64,000 nucleotides of DNA from assembly GCA_051861205.1 (NCBI GenBank), contig JBHYDC010000002.1, positions 124,001-188,000 on the forward strand, read 5' to 3'. Positions 18,406 through 27,596 of the stretch are shown here, in pieces. Origin of the DNA: JBHYDC01 sp051861205. Lineage in GTDB: Bacteria > Pseudomonadota > Alphaproteobacteria > Rhizobiales > Pleomorphomonadaceae. The notes beneath the pieces were generated by a model. The model saw nothing but the letters and a program-made list of their open reading frames with translations. It was not told the origin of the DNA and searched no databases. Position numbers and translations under genes: made by a program. The first letter of the stretch is position 1. Every line of letters starts with the position of its first letter.

Positions 18406-20028
18406 TCAGCTGAAGGCGGCAGTGGGAACCATTCTTTCCGGTGGGCGATCCTGCTGCGGGCCGGGATCGTCCGGCGACGAAGTGAGGGGAAACTCCACGA
18501 AAGACGGCCGTTTCGGCGCCACCGGTTCAAGCGCAGCGACGGCGGGTTCGGCGATGGGTTTCGGCTCGGTTTCGGCCTGGGGCCCCGGCTTTGGGCTTGC
18601 CGCCGTGGCGAGGGGCTCGGTTCGTCCGCCTCCGCGCGGTTCGTCATCGGGCTCTTGGGGCTCCGTTTGCGGGGCAATCGGTGCCGGAAGGGGGCGGATT
18701 GCGCGTTCGGCAAGGTCCGACCCGTCGAGCTCCGTCACGCCTGAATCGGTCGCGACGGGCACCCGCCATTCGAACGCGTCGAGACGGCCCGTCACGGGCG
18801 AGGCCGGTAGCCAAACTTGCGAAACCACCCCGTCCGCCGTCCACGCCTCATCGCGCGGTGCGCGCACGGCACGGGACAGCCACTCGCGCACGCGGCCGGC
18901 ATCGCCGGTCTCGATCTCCTCAAGCTCTGCCATCATCAGGCAGACCCGCTGGGTCGGATGCTGACGAAGCACCTTGGCAAGTTCCGCGCGGGCAAGCGCG
19001 AAGTCGCGCGTGTCCAGGGCGGCGCGGGCCACCGTGATCGCGCCTTCGGGGTGATGCGGCTTCAAGGCCTCCAGCATGCGGGCACGCTTCAGCCGGTCGC
19101 GCGCGCTGTCGCCGGTTCGCACGTGGAGATAGACCTCTGCAAGCTCCGGGTGAGGCTCGATCCGCCATGTCGTCTCGATCACCTTTGCGGCTTTGCGGGT
19201 TTCAAGCTGCCGGGTGAGAAGCCGTGCGGCGACCACCGCGGCCGGCACGAACTCCGGGGCGAGGCGATGGGCTTCGAGCGCATACGCGCGGCTGCGTTCG
19301 GGGTCGGTATCCTCGGCCTCCTCCGCGCGGGCGGTGAGCAGCACGGCCCGCATCCGGCGCGCGGCGGCCTTGTCGATGAGCTTTGCCGATATGTTGCTTT
19401 CCAGCGACGCCAAGGCGCCGGCCCAGTCTTGCTCCCGCGACTGATATTCCATCATGGCCGTGCCGGCCCAGGGCACGCCCGGCGAAAGACGCTGCGCCTC
19501 GGCGGCGTAATGGCGTGCCGCATCGGTTTCGCCGGCCCGCGTTGCCTCGATGAACAGTCCGCGCAGGCCGAGCAGGCGAGTATCCTGAGTGTCGAGCATG
19601 CGATTGAAGGCGGCGCGAGCGGCGTCACCGCGCCCTTCCAGTTGCGCCGTCTGCGCTTGAAGAAGCAGCACCATCGGCTCGTCGGTGAGGATTTTGCGCG
19701 CCTCCTCCGCATAGCGATGGGCAAGCCGCACGTCGCCCGATCCGACAGCGATCATCCCACGCGATAGCGCGCTGTAGCCGCGATCGCGACGGCGCGCCCT
19801 GAAGAAGCCGCGCACCGCATCCGGTCCGTGGACGATACCGCTGAGAACCCGCCAGAGCAGGATCGCAGCCACCGTGAACACGACAATCACGACCACGACC
19901 ACGCGCAGCGGCGGGGCCATCACGCCGCCCGGCCATTCGATCGCGATCGAAAGCGGCACGGTGCCGAGCCAGTCCAGCGCGAAGACGGCGGCGAATAGGA
20001 TCGCGATGGCAATCAAAACACGGATCAT
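18406..20028 (-). CDS. hemY: HemY-type TPR membrane protein
   Basis: The 540-residue protein starts with two membrane segments (residues 3-22 and 40-64, the second very Val-rich). A run of tetratricopeptide-like helices follows to about residue 430 (A-H-R-Y-A-E-E-A-R-K-I-L; A-R-L-L-T-R-Q-L-E). The last 110 residues are Pro/Glu-rich and low complexity. This architecture and its place downstream of hemC, hemD and the mitofilin-like gene match the proteobacterial HemY protein of the hem cluster. It is not the protoporphyrinogen oxidase also named HemY. It is 25 bp from the mitofilin-like gene. Confidence 0.88.
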   Translation of the reverse strand: MIRVLIAIAILFAAVFALDWLGTVPLSIAIEWPGGVMAPPLRVVVVVIVVFTVAAILLWRVLSGIVHGPDAVRGFFRARRRDRGYSALSRGMIAVGSGDVRLAHRYAEEARKILTDEPMVLLLQAQTAQLEGRGDAARAAFNRMLDTQDTRLLGLRGLFIEATRAGETDAARHYAAEAQRLSPGVPWAGTAMMEYQSREQDWAGALASLESNISAKLIDKAAARRMRAVLLTARAEEAEDTDPERSRAYALEAHRLAPEFVPAAVVAARLLTRQLETRKAAKVIETTWRIEPHPELAEVYLHVRTGDSARDRLKRARMLEALKPHHPEGAITVARAALDTRDFALARAELAKVLRQHPTQRVCLMMAELEEIETGDAGRVREWLSRAVRAPRDEAWTADGVVSQVWLPASPVTGRLDAFEWRVPVATDSGVTELDGSDLAERAIRPLPAPIAPQTEPQEPDDEPRGGGRTEPLATAASPKPGPQAETEPKPIAEPAVAALEPVAPKRPSFVEFPLTSSPDDPGPQQDRPPERMVPTAAFS

Positions 20029-20053
20029 CGGCGATCCCCCTTTTGTCGGAGCA

Positions 20054-21769
20054 TCATTGTCCTTCCGCCGGTGCTTGCAGGCGTGTGAGAACGCGGTCGG
20101 TCAGGGACTTCACGGCGGCATCGGCGGCGAGCCGCTGGTCCAGCCGAGCCGTCCACCCGGCAGCGGCGGTGCGGGCGGGATCGGGAAGCGTATCGACGGC
20201 TGCGCGGGCTACCGGAAGATCGCCTACGGTCAAAGCAGCCTGAACGACCTCGATCGCCTTCGACGTCGGATCGGCGGTTTCGGCCCCGGTCTCGCGGTAA
20301 TTCACCAGCGATTTCGCGCCCGACAGCATGCGGCTCATCACGCCGTTATCCGCATCGACGGGCCGGGCGGCAAGAATGGCATCCACGGGAAAATCGGCCG
20401 CAAGCCTATCCACTGTGTCGACGCCGCTCGCCGCAACGGGTTCGAGCGCGGTAAGGCCGGCGTCATCGGGCGCTGCCTGCCGCACCAGCGCCAGGTCGGC
20501 GGCAAAGGGTTCACCCTCCGCCACCTTGGTCGCCAGCGAGGTCACGGCGAGCGATAGGGCCGCGATCTCGCCACCCTTGGGACCGGCATCGATGCGGGTT
20601 TCGATCGTTTGCACCCGATCGGCAAGCGCGCCATTGGCTGTGGCTGTTTCCGCTGTCGCCGTTTGAACGGCATTCACCGCCGCTTCCAAGCTCGACCGGG
20701 CCTCCGTCAACGACTGGTTCAGGCCGTCGAGGCGGCCGTCGAGCTCCGCGACCGACCGTTCCAGACCTTCGATCCGGGCGGGATCGATCGCAGGTGGCGC
20801 TTTGGTCAACGCTGCGAGCGCCGCGCGGGTTTCGTCAGCCTGCGTCCGCAGGTTTTCGATGGTTCCGGCGAGTTCGTCGATGCGAGGGCCAAGATCGGGA
20901 GCGGGCGCGTTGACCTTCACGCTCAGTGCCTGAAGTTCTGCGCGCAGTTCCGAGATCTCAGGCGCGCTGGTCGGCGGCGCGGTCTTCAGCGCTTCTTCAA
21001 GCGCCGAAACACGGCTTGCGACTTCTGGATCGCCGGGCGGCGGAGGCGCGGAGGCGGGCAATGCGGCTACGGTCTTGGCGAGGTTCGAGATCCGGTCGGC
21101 GAGGGCAGGGTCGCCCAGCGGGCGGCTCGCGAGTTCGCCGACGCGCGAATCGAGGTCGTTCACGCGCGCCTCGATCGCGGCAACCGTTTCAGGCGATGCC
21201 GCTGGTGGGGCCGATTGCGGTCCGATGAGGCCCGATGCCATCAGCCCGGCGCCGCCAAGCAGCACGACGAGGCCGCCCGCGAATGCGGCGGCCAGCGGCG
21301 CCAGCACGCCATTTTGGCGTATGGGAGCGGCCGGTTGCGGCGGTGCGTCATAAGCCGGTTCGCGCACAGGCGCTTCGGAAGACGCAGTGCTTTCCGCTGC
21401 CGGCTCCGTAGTCGGCGCCTCGGCGGATGCGGTGCCTGCCGCCGCGCCATCGGATGCTGCGGCCCCCCCGGATGCTTCGGCCTCGTCGACGAAGATTTCT
21501 TCCCGTTGGCGTTCCCAATCCCGTTCCGGACCGGGTGTCGCGGCCTCAACGCTGGAAGCCTCATCTGGTGTTGCAACCGCTTCAGGCGTCGGATCAGCCG
21601 TGTCCGGCTCGTTTGAGGCGGCGGATGCGCCGGTTTGATCCGCAGCCGCTTCGGCGGCGGCGATCTCGGTTGCGGTCAGATCAATCGTGGTCCCCGGCTT
21701 CTTACGACGCCGGCGCGAGGGGTCGAAGCCGCCCTTGGATTGATCGTTATGGTCGTTTTCGGACGCCAT
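20054..21769 (-). CDS. Mitofilin (Mic60)-domain inner-membrane protein
   Basis: The 571-residue protein has a long acidic, Ala/Glu/Thr-rich N-terminus, a single membrane segment near residue 150 (L-A-P-L-A-A-A-F-A-G-G-L-V-V-L-L-G-G) and a large coiled-coil, residues 190-400. The C-terminal region has the mitofilin-like V-N-Y-R-E-T-G and D-L-P-V-A-R-A-A-V-D-T-L-P. Alphaproteobacterial mitofilin homologues next to hem genes shape internal membranes in the same way as mitochondrial Mic60. ATG 21769 is chosen over an upstream TTG; GAGG precedes it. Confidence 0.85.
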   Translation of the reverse strand: MASENDHNDQSKGGFDPSRRRRKKPGTTIDLTATEIAAAEAAADQTGASAASNEPDTADPTPEAVATPDEASSVEAATPGPERDWERQREEIFVDEAEASGGAAASDGAAAGTASAEAPTTEPAAESTASSEAPVREPAYDAPPQPAAPIRQNGVLAPLAAAFAGGLVVLLGGAGLMASGLIGPQSAPPAASPETVAAIEARVNDLDSRVGELASRPLGDPALADRISNLAKTVAALPASAPPPPGDPEVASRVSALEEALKTAPPTSAPEISELRAELQALSVKVNAPAPDLGPRIDELAGTIENLRTQADETRAALAALTKAPPAIDPARIEGLERSVAELDGRLDGLNQSLTEARSSLEAAVNAVQTATAETATANGALADRVQTIETRIDAGPKGGEIAALSLAVTSLATKVAEGEPFAADLALVRQAAPDDAGLTALEPVAASGVDTVDRLAADFPVDAILAARPVDADNGVMSRMLSGAKSLVNYRETGAETADPTSKAIEVVQAALTVGDLPVARAAVDTLPDPARTAAAGWTARLDQRLAADAAVKSLTDRVLTRLQAPAEGQ

Positions 21770-21819
21770 CGGCCTCAACATCCTCCCTGACTTCCATCCG
21801 CTTTGCGCAACGCCGGCTT

Positions 21820-22596
21820 TCAGGCCGGTGGAGGCACGGCGTCCGGATCAGCATTGTCGGCGCCCGCGCTGCGGAGCGCAACCAGAGCCTGCCTCAAGCT
21901 TTCGCCATGAGGCTCCTCCGCCGTCACGATCCGGTCGAACAGACCGGCCAGCGGCGCGGCTGCGCCTGCCGAAATCGCAACGATGACCGGCCGCGCCAAA
22001 GGCCGCGTCAGCCCTGTCGCCTCTACGGAACGCCGAAAGGCCTCAGCGGTTCGCGCCGATCCGACGATGGCCGCGTCGAAGCTATCGCTGGCGATTGCGG
22101 CAGCCGTATGGGGCGACAGCGTTTCGGTGATCTCGGCCCGGTAGGCCTCCACGATCGTAACGGTGAACCCGCGGGCCTTCAGATCCCCTGCGACATCGCC
22201 GGCCCGGTCGCGCCCCGCCACGTGAACAAGCCGCCCGCCCTCCGACGAAAAGCGCGTCGCGACCAGATCGACGAGGGCCGCTCCGTCGCCCGCTGCCTCG
22301 ATCACGGCGATGAACCCGGCGGACCGGGCGGCCGTCGCCGTCGCGGGGCCGACCGTCACGACGGGTACGGCGAAGAGATCCGGCAAACGGGGATCGTGCT
22401 TCAAGGCCGCGACACCGTGCACCGATGTCACGAGAAGAGCCGTCGGCGTTTCGCCTCCGGACAAGACGGACGTGACCACGTCGGGATGATAGTCGATCAT
22501 CAGCATCGACTCGATCACCGTGTCGAACCCAAGCGCGCCCAAATCCGCCGCCATCACGCTGGCCTGGGGTTCGGGCCTTAGGATGAGCACGCGCAT
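21820..22596 (-). CDS. hemD: Uroporphyrinogen-III synthase
   Basis: The 258-residue protein has the weakly conserved HemD two-domain pattern: L-I-L-R-P-E-P-Q-A at the N-terminus, T-S-V-H-G-V-A-A-L around residue 75, V-V-T-V-G-P-A-T-A around residue 95, and A-A-I-V-G-S-A-R-T-A-E-A-F near residue 175. It closes hydroxymethylbilane to uroporphyrinogen III with ring-D inversion in the cytoplasm. Directly downstream of hemC (6 bp), which supports the call given low sequence conservation in this family. Confidence 0.9.
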   Translation of the reverse strand: MRVLILRPEPQASVMAADLGALGFDTVIESMLMIDYHPDVVTSVLSGGETPTALLVTSVHGVAALKHDPRLPDLFAVPVVTVGPATATAARSAGFIAVIEAAGDGAALVDLVATRFSSEGGRLVHVAGRDRAGDVAGDLKARGFTVTIVEAYRAEITETLSPHTAAAIASDSFDAAIVGSARTAEAFRRSVEATGLTRPLARPVIVAISAGAAAPLAGLFDRIVTAEEPHGESLRQALVALRSAGADNADPDAVPPPA

Positions 22597-22602
22597 AGCC
22601 GT

Positions 22603-23529
22603 TCAGATCCCCTCGAAGAAACGCGGCCCCCCGCGCTCCTTCAAGGTCAGGCCGAGCACCCGCCCGATCGCGGCCGCTTCGCCGAGCGGCCCCGATAGGG
22701 TGTCGGCGTGCACGGTGCGCCCGTCCGGCGTGAGGATCATGGCGGAAAGGGTGAGGGTATCCGCCTCGATCGCAGCGTGGCCGGCGATCGGCGTGCGGCA
22801 GGAGCCGTCGAGGGCGCCAAGGAGCGCCCGTTCAGCGCGAAGCGCAATGGCGGTTGCCTCGTGGTGGATGCGCTCGATCAGAGTGTGGATCGCCCGGTCG
22901 CCCGCACGCGTTTCGATGCCGATCGCGCCTTGGCCGACGGCCGGCAGGAAATCGTCCGTGTTCAGGATCTCCGTCGCGACATGGGCCATGCCAAGCCGGT
23001 TGAGGCCGGCAAGTGCGAGAAGCGTGGCGTCGACCACCCCTTCCTCCAGCTTGCGCAGGCGGGATTGAACGTTGCCCCGGTAGGTCACCACCTCCAAATC
23101 GGGCCGGATCCGCTTCACTTGCGCCTGCCGGCGCAGCGACGCGGTGCCGACGACGCTGCCCGCCGGCATCGCCTCAAGCGAGGCGTGCTTCAGCGAAATA
23201 AAGGCATCGTGCACGTCTTCGCGGGGTAGGAAATGGTCAAGCACCAAGCCGTCCGGCAGCACGGTCGGCATGTCTTTGGAGGAATGAACAGCGAAATCGA
23301 TGCTTCCCGACAGGAGCGCGTCCTCGATTTCCTTCGTGAACAGCCCCTTGCCGCCAACCTCGGCAAGCGGACGATCGAGGATCTGATCGCCCGAAGTCTT
23401 GATGACCACGATGTCGATCAAAGGAGCGTCTTCGCCCCAAGCGGTAAGGAGGCGTTGGCGAACCTCCGTGGCCTGCGCGAGCGCTAGCGGGCTTCCACGA
23501 GTTCCGAGGCGGACGGGATTCGGTTGCAA
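22603..23529 (-). CDS. hemC: Hydroxymethylbilane synthase (porphobilinogen deaminase)
   Basis: The 308-residue protein opens with R-L-G-T-R-G-S-P-L-A-L-A-Q and has V-G-T-A-S-L-R-R-Q-A-Q near residue 150. L-D-G-S-C-R-T-P-I-A-G-H near residue 240 contains the cysteine that binds the dipyrromethane cofactor. It polymerises four porphobilinogen units. A TTG start at 23529 is implied, as no ATG lies near the conserved N-terminus. It is divergent from tsaD. Confidence 0.96.
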   Translation of the reverse strand: MQPNPVRLGTRGSPLALAQATEVRQRLLTAWGEDAPLIDIVVIKTSGDQILDRPLAEVGGKGLFTKEIEDALLSGSIDFAVHSSKDMPTVLPDGLVLDHFLPREDVHDAFISLKHASLEAMPAGSVVGTASLRRQAQVKRIRPDLEVVTYRGNVQSRLRKLEEGVVDATLLALAGLNRLGMAHVATEILNTDDFLPAVGQGAIGIETRAGDRAIHTLIERIHHEATAIALRAERALLGALDGSCRTPIAGHAAIEADTLTLSAMILTPDGRTVHADTLSGPLGEAAAIGRVLGLTLKERGGPRFFEGI

Positions 23530-23560
23530 GACGCGGCGTCCAGGTGTTAGGGGGCGGAAA

Positions 23561-23575
23561 GGGACGTCACGTCCC
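23561..23575. promoter_or_regulatory. Perfect palindrome in the hemC/tsaD divergent region
   Basis: GGGACGTCACGTCCC reads the same on both strands apart from its centre base. It lies 32 bases upstream of the hemC start and about 75 upstream of tsaD. It could be an operator for a dimeric regulator; nothing identifies which, and a chance palindrome is possible. Confidence 0.3.
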
Positions 23576-23648
23576 GCATGTCGAACAGACGATATACGAT
23601 GCCGGGTCGGTTTCGAAAACCCGTGTCGTGACGCTCGAAAGAGGGTGG

Positions 23649-24734
23649 ATGACCGAAGGGATCGTTCTCGGCATCGAGACGAGCTGCGACGAAACTGCCG
23701 CGGCCGTCGTCGCGCGGGCCGACGACGGGCGCGGCCGCATCCTTTCCAACGTCGTTCTCAGTCAGGTCGACGCCCACGCCGTGTTTGGCGGCGTGGTTCC
23801 GGAAATCGCCGCGCGCGCTCATGTCGAGACGCTCGACGACGTGATTCGCGCCGCGCTCAGCGAGGCCGGCATAGCGCTTGGCGGGATGGACGGCATTGCG
23901 GCGACGGCCGGTCCCGGCCTGATCGGCGGCGTGCTGGTCGGTCTCACGACCGCCAAGGCCTTGAGCTATGCCATGGGCAAACCGCTGATTGCGGTCAATC
24001 ACCTGGAAGGCCACGCGCTGACGGCCCGGCTGACCGACGGGGTAAATTTTCCCTATTTGCTGCTGCTCGTTTCGGGCGGCCACACGCAAATCGTGCGGGT
24101 CGACGGCGTCGGCCGCTACACCCGAATAGGTACGACGATCGACGATGCGCTCGGCGAAGCCTTCGACAAGACGGCCAAGCTCGTCGGCCTTGGTTATCCC
24201 GGTGGTCCTGCTGTCGAAGCGGCTGCGGCCAAGGGCAATCCGCGCCGGTTCACGCTACCCCGGCCGATGAAGGGTCGCAGCGAGCCGGATTTCTCTTTTT
24301 CCGGCCTGAAAACGGCCGTGCGGCAAGAGGCCAGAGCCGCTGCTCCGTTGAGCCCGTCCGATGTCGCCGATCTCTGCGCCGCCTTCGAAGCGGCCGTCGC
24401 CGACGTAGTGGCGGACCGGATCGGGATCGCCCTGAAACGGTTCCGCCTCGAAACGCCGGACGTTCTGCCGACGCTGGTCGTCGCCGGCGGCGTCGCGGCC
24501 AACAAGGCGATCCGGGCGCGCCTGCGCCTCGCAACGGACGCGGCTGGGGCCAGATTGATCATTCCCCCGCCCGTGCTTTGCACCGATAATGGCGCGATGA
24601 TCGCCTGGGCTGGCCTCGAACGGCTCGCGCTCGGCCTCACCGACCCGCTTGACGCGCAGGCCCGCGCGCGCTGGCCGCTCGATAGTGCATCGAACCCGGT
24701 CGTCGGCCACGGGCGGCTTGGGGCCAAGGTTTGA
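23649..24734 (+). CDS. tsaD: tRNA N6-threonylcarbamoyladenosine transferase TsaD
   Basis: The 361-residue protein has the Kae1/TsaD signature: G-I-E-T-S-C-D-E-T-A near the start, the metal-binding H-L-E-G-H-A (about residue 115), L-V-S-G-G-H-T-Q and a late V-A-G-G-V-A-A-N-K. It transfers the threonylcarbamoyl group to A37 of ANN-decoding tRNAs. ATG 23649 follows GAGGG and is chosen over an upstream ATG at 23544. It is followed 15 bp later by gpsA. Confidence 0.97.
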   Translation: MTEGIVLGIETSCDETAAAVVARADDGRGRILSNVVLSQVDAHAVFGGVVPEIAARAHVETLDDVIRAALSEAGIALGGMDGIAATAGPGLIGGVLVGLTTAKALSYAMGKPLIAVNHLEGHALTARLTDGVNFPYLLLLVSGGHTQIVRVDGVGRYTRIGTTIDDALGEAFDKTAKLVGLGYPGGPAVEAAAAKGNPRRFTLPRPMKGRSEPDFSFSGLKTAVRQEARAAAPLSPSDVADLCAAFEAAVADVVADRIGIALKRFRLETPDVLPTLVVAGGVAANKAIRARLRLATDAAGARLIIPPPVLCTDNGAMIAWAGLERLALGLTDPLDAQARARWPLDSASNPVVGHGRLGAKV

Positions 24735-24749
24735 CGGGAGCGTGATTGC

Positions 24750-25748
24750 ATGACCCAGCGCCCGCATCATCCTGTCATCGGGGTCTACGGCGCGGGCGCT
24801 TGGGGCTCGGCCTTGGCGCTGGTCGCCGCGCGTGCAGGGCGCAACGTCGTCCTCGTCGGGCGTGATCCAGCCGTCGTCGAGGCTATCCGCGATCGCCGCT
24901 CCACGCCCTATCTGCCGGACACCATCCTCCCGGACACGATCACGGCCACCACCGATCCTTCCGCCCTTGGCGATGCGGGGGTTGTTCTCGTCTGCGTCCC
25001 CGCGCAGTCGACCGGGGCGATCGCGGCCGATCTTGCAAGCCTGCTGACACCGGGAACCGCGCTCGTCTCCTGCGCCAAGGGAATCGACCGTTCCACCGGT
25101 CTCCTCGTGTCGGAAGTGCTGAATGCCGGCTACGATCGGGGGCCGATCGCGGTTCTCTCCGGTCCGGGCTTTGCGACCGACGTCGCGCTCGGACTGCCGA
25201 CGGCGGTCACGATCGCGGCCGAAGATTTCGCTTTGGCGGAAGCCTTGGCGCAGGTGCTGGCCGGGCCTAGTTTTCGGCCCTATGCCGCCGGCGATCCGGT
25301 CGGCGTCCAGCTTGGCGGGGCGCTCAAGAACGTCCTCGCCATCGCGGCTGGCGTCGTCGCGGGCCGGGCGCTCGGTGCCAGCGCGGAAGCGGCGGTCATC
25401 ACGCGCGGCTTTGTGGAAATGCGCCGGCTCGCGGCTGCCTGGGGCGCCAAGGCGGATACGCTCATGGGGCTGTCGGGGCTCGGCGATCTCGTCCTGACGT
25501 GCCGGTCGGCACAATCGCGGAACTTCTCGCTCGGCATCGCAATCGGCGAGGGCCGCGACTTCGCCGGGTTCGGTAAGCTCGCCGAGGGCGCCGCCACGGC
25601 CGGTATCGCGGTGGAGCGGGCAGGCGCCTTCGGCATCGAAGTGCCGATCATGGAAGCCGTCGCCGCTGTGATCGCCGGCACCTGGAGTGTCGATGAGGTG
25701 GTGAGCCGCCTGCTTGCCCGGCCGCTGAAGCGCGAGGACGTTCTGTAG
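24750..25748 (+). CDS. gpsA: Glycerol-3-phosphate dehydrogenase [NAD(P)+]
   Basis: The 332-residue enzyme has the Rossmann G-A-G-A-W-G-S-A-L near residue 12, S-C-A-K-G-I near residue 110, S-G-P-G-F-A-T-D-V near residue 135 and L-K-N-V-L-A-I-A-A-G-V near residue 190. It reduces dihydroxyacetone phosphate for phospholipid synthesis. It is co-directional with tsaD, as in many alphaproteobacteria. Confidence 0.97.
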   Translation: MTQRPHHPVIGVYGAGAWGSALALVAARAGRNVVLVGRDPAVVEAIRDRRSTPYLPDTILPDTITATTDPSALGDAGVVLVCVPAQSTGAIAADLASLLTPGTALVSCAKGIDRSTGLLVSEVLNAGYDRGPIAVLSGPGFATDVALGLPTAVTIAAEDFALAEALAQVLAGPSFRPYAAGDPVGVQLGGALKNVLAIAAGVVAGRALGASAEAAVITRGFVEMRRLAAAWGAKADTLMGLSGLGDLVLTCRSAQSRNFSLGIAIGEGRDFAGFGKLAEGAATAGIAVERAGAFGIEVPIMEAVAAVIAGTWSVDEVVSRLLARPLKREDVL

Positions 25749-25757
25749 CGCGTGCGC

Positions 25758-26378
25758 TCAAACGTCCTTGTCGACGGCGTGGCGGTTTAAAAGCGGCAGT
25801 TGGAGCGCCGAGAACACCAGCGTCAGCGGCATGATGCCCCAAACCTTGAAGGCGACCCAGAAATCGGTCGTCTGGGTCCGCCACACCGCTTCGTTCAGAA
25901 CGGCGAGCACCACGAAGAATAGTCCCCAGCGCAGCGTCAGCTTGCGCCACCCGGTTTCATCCAATTTGAAGGCGCTGTCGAAGACATAGCCGAGCAAGGC
26001 CTTGCCGAAGAAGAGCCCGCCGAGGAGAACCGCGGCGAATAGGCCGTTCACGATCGTCGGCTTCATCTTGATGAAGGTTTCATCGTGCAGCACCAGCGTC
26101 AGCGTGCCGAAAACGAGCACCACCGCCCCGGTGATCACCGGCATGATTGCGATCTTGCGGGTCAGGATCCACGAGATCGCAAGCGCCGCGACCATGGCCA
26201 CCATGAAGGCGGCCGTGGCCGTGAAGATGTCGTAGCGCGCGTTGGCGAAAAAGAACACGCCGAGAGGCCCAAGTTCGAGCGCCAACTTGACGAGAGGATT
26301 CTCAGCCCGCGTGGCCGGATCATTCGGCCCCTTCTCGAACTCCATGGCGTCGCTTGTCCTCGGTGCTTTCGTTGACAC
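25758..26378 (-). CDS. Inner-membrane septation protein A (YciB/IspA family)
   Basis: The 206-residue protein has about six membrane segments. It carries E-L-G-P-L-G-V-F-F-F-A-N near residue 35, K-P-T-I-V-N-G-L-F-A near residue 105 and G-W-R-K-L-T-L-R-W-G-L-F-F near residue 140, all typical of the intracellular septation protein family. The family influences cell-envelope integrity and division. It converges with gpsA, whose stop is 10 bp away. An internal ATG at residue 12 is an alternative start. Confidence 0.92.
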   Translation of the reverse strand: MSTKAPRTSDAMEFEKGPNDPATRAENPLVKLALELGPLGVFFFANARYDIFTATAAFMVAMVAALAISWILTRKIAIMPVITGAVVLVFGTLTLVLHDETFIKMKPTIVNGLFAAVLLGGLFFGKALLGYVFDSAFKLDETGWRKLTLRWGLFFVVLAVLNEAVWRTQTTDFWVAFKVWGIMPLTLVFSALQLPLLNRHAVDKDV

Positions 26379-26456
26379 TTACCTAATCGGAGTGGTGGCC
26401 ATGGACAATGGGAATCGCCGCATGGCTTGCCTGCTGGCGCATCGTGACCGCACTGT

Positions 26457-27503
26457 TCAAACTAGCCCTCGGCTCGCCAACTCATCCTTCACATAGGCAT
26501 AGAAGATCGGCGCCGCGATTAGGCCGGGGATGCCGAACAGCGTGTCCATCACGAGCATGGCGCACAGAAGCTCCCAGGCGCGTGCGTTGATGCGGGTGCC
26601 GATAATGCGTGCGTTGATAAAATATTCCAGCTTGTGAATAATAACCAGGAAGGCTAGCGATACCGCCGCGCCGAGCGCGGAGACCGAGAGGCTGACGATC
26701 ACGATCATCGTGTTTGAAATGATGTTTCCAATGACGGGCAACAGGCCGACCACGAAGGTCACCGCGATCATGGTTTTGACCAGCGGCAGCTCGATACCGA
26801 ACCACGGCAGCACGACGGCGAGGTAGAGCCCGGTCAAAGTGGTGTTGAGCGCAGCAATCCGGATCTGGGCAAACACCACGCGCCGGAAGGCGGATGTGAG
26901 CCGCTTGGCGCGCTCGCCGAGCGCTACGGCAAGCGGGCCCGCGGTTTTGGACGGAATGCCGCGGCGGAAGAGGAGGAGGCCGCCGATGATCAGACCGATA
27001 AAGACGTGGATCAGGGTGCGCCCGATCTCCTGCCCGATGCGCTGAATCTCCCAAGCGTGATCCTGTAACACCTTCGCCGCCGCCGCCTGTAGGCCGTCTG
27101 TACTTTCGGGAAGTCGCTCCGTGGCCCAAAGCGGAAGATAGGACCGCGCCGAGGCGACCACTTCGGCCATCTTCGTCAAAAGCACCGCAACGCTTTCCGA
27201 GCCTGTCGTCAACAGCGGCAGCGCCGCGATCACGATGGCCGCGATCGCGAGCGAGATGATCGCGGAAAAGAGCAGCAGGGCTGCGGCATTCCCAAGTTCA
27301 TGACCGAGGCCGGTGCGCTGCCTTAGCCAGGGCGCCGTCAGCAAAACGGTCTCATGCACCATCAATCCGGCGAGAAGAGCCGCCAGCAGACCGAATTTGA
27401 TGATGATGAAGAGAGCCGCGCCCGCAAGAACGCAAGAGGCGATTTCAATCCGGGTCAACGTCGAACCGGCTCCAGCACGGGGCGCCCAAGTGCCCCACAG
27501 CAA
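26457..27503 (-). CDS. AI-2E-family transporter
   Basis: The 348-residue protein has about eight membrane segments, a central amphipathic region (residues 95-150) and the conserved C-terminal half with L-P-V-I-G-N-I-I-S-N and F-I-N-A-R-I-I-G-T-R-I, then F-G-I-P-G-L-I-A-A-P. AI-2E (PerM/TqsA-like) proteins are poorly defined exporters or channels; some are Na+/H+ antiporters. The first 15 residues may not be translated. Confidence 0.85.
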   Translation of the reverse strand: MLWGTWAPRAGAGSTLTRIEIASCVLAGAALFIIIKFGLLAALLAGLMVHETVLLTAPWLRQRTGLGHELGNAAALLLFSAIISLAIAAIVIAALPLLTTGSESVAVLLTKMAEVVASARSYLPLWATERLPESTDGLQAAAAKVLQDHAWEIQRIGQEIGRTLIHVFIGLIIGGLLLFRRGIPSKTAGPLAVALGERAKRLTSAFRRVVFAQIRIAALNTTLTGLYLAVVLPWFGIELPLVKTMIAVTFVVGLLPVIGNIISNTMIVIVSLSVSALGAAVSLAFLVIIHKLEYFINARIIGTRINARAWELLCAMLVMDTLFGIPGLIAAPIFYAYVKDELASRGLV

Positions 27504-27596
27504 CCTCTACATCATCCGGCCGTCCGGTGGTAGCGGATCGAGGCGCGGCGCCTGTAAGCCCCCCACGAGGGTCAACGATCCGCGACCGGCCGAGCC

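Noticed and set aside
19874..19950. Plus-strand frame beginning with a run of Thr codons (M-N-T-T-I-T-T-T-T-T), like a thr leader
   Set aside because: It is the exact antisense of the Val-rich membrane segment of the HemY protein, with no following biosynthetic gene on that strand.
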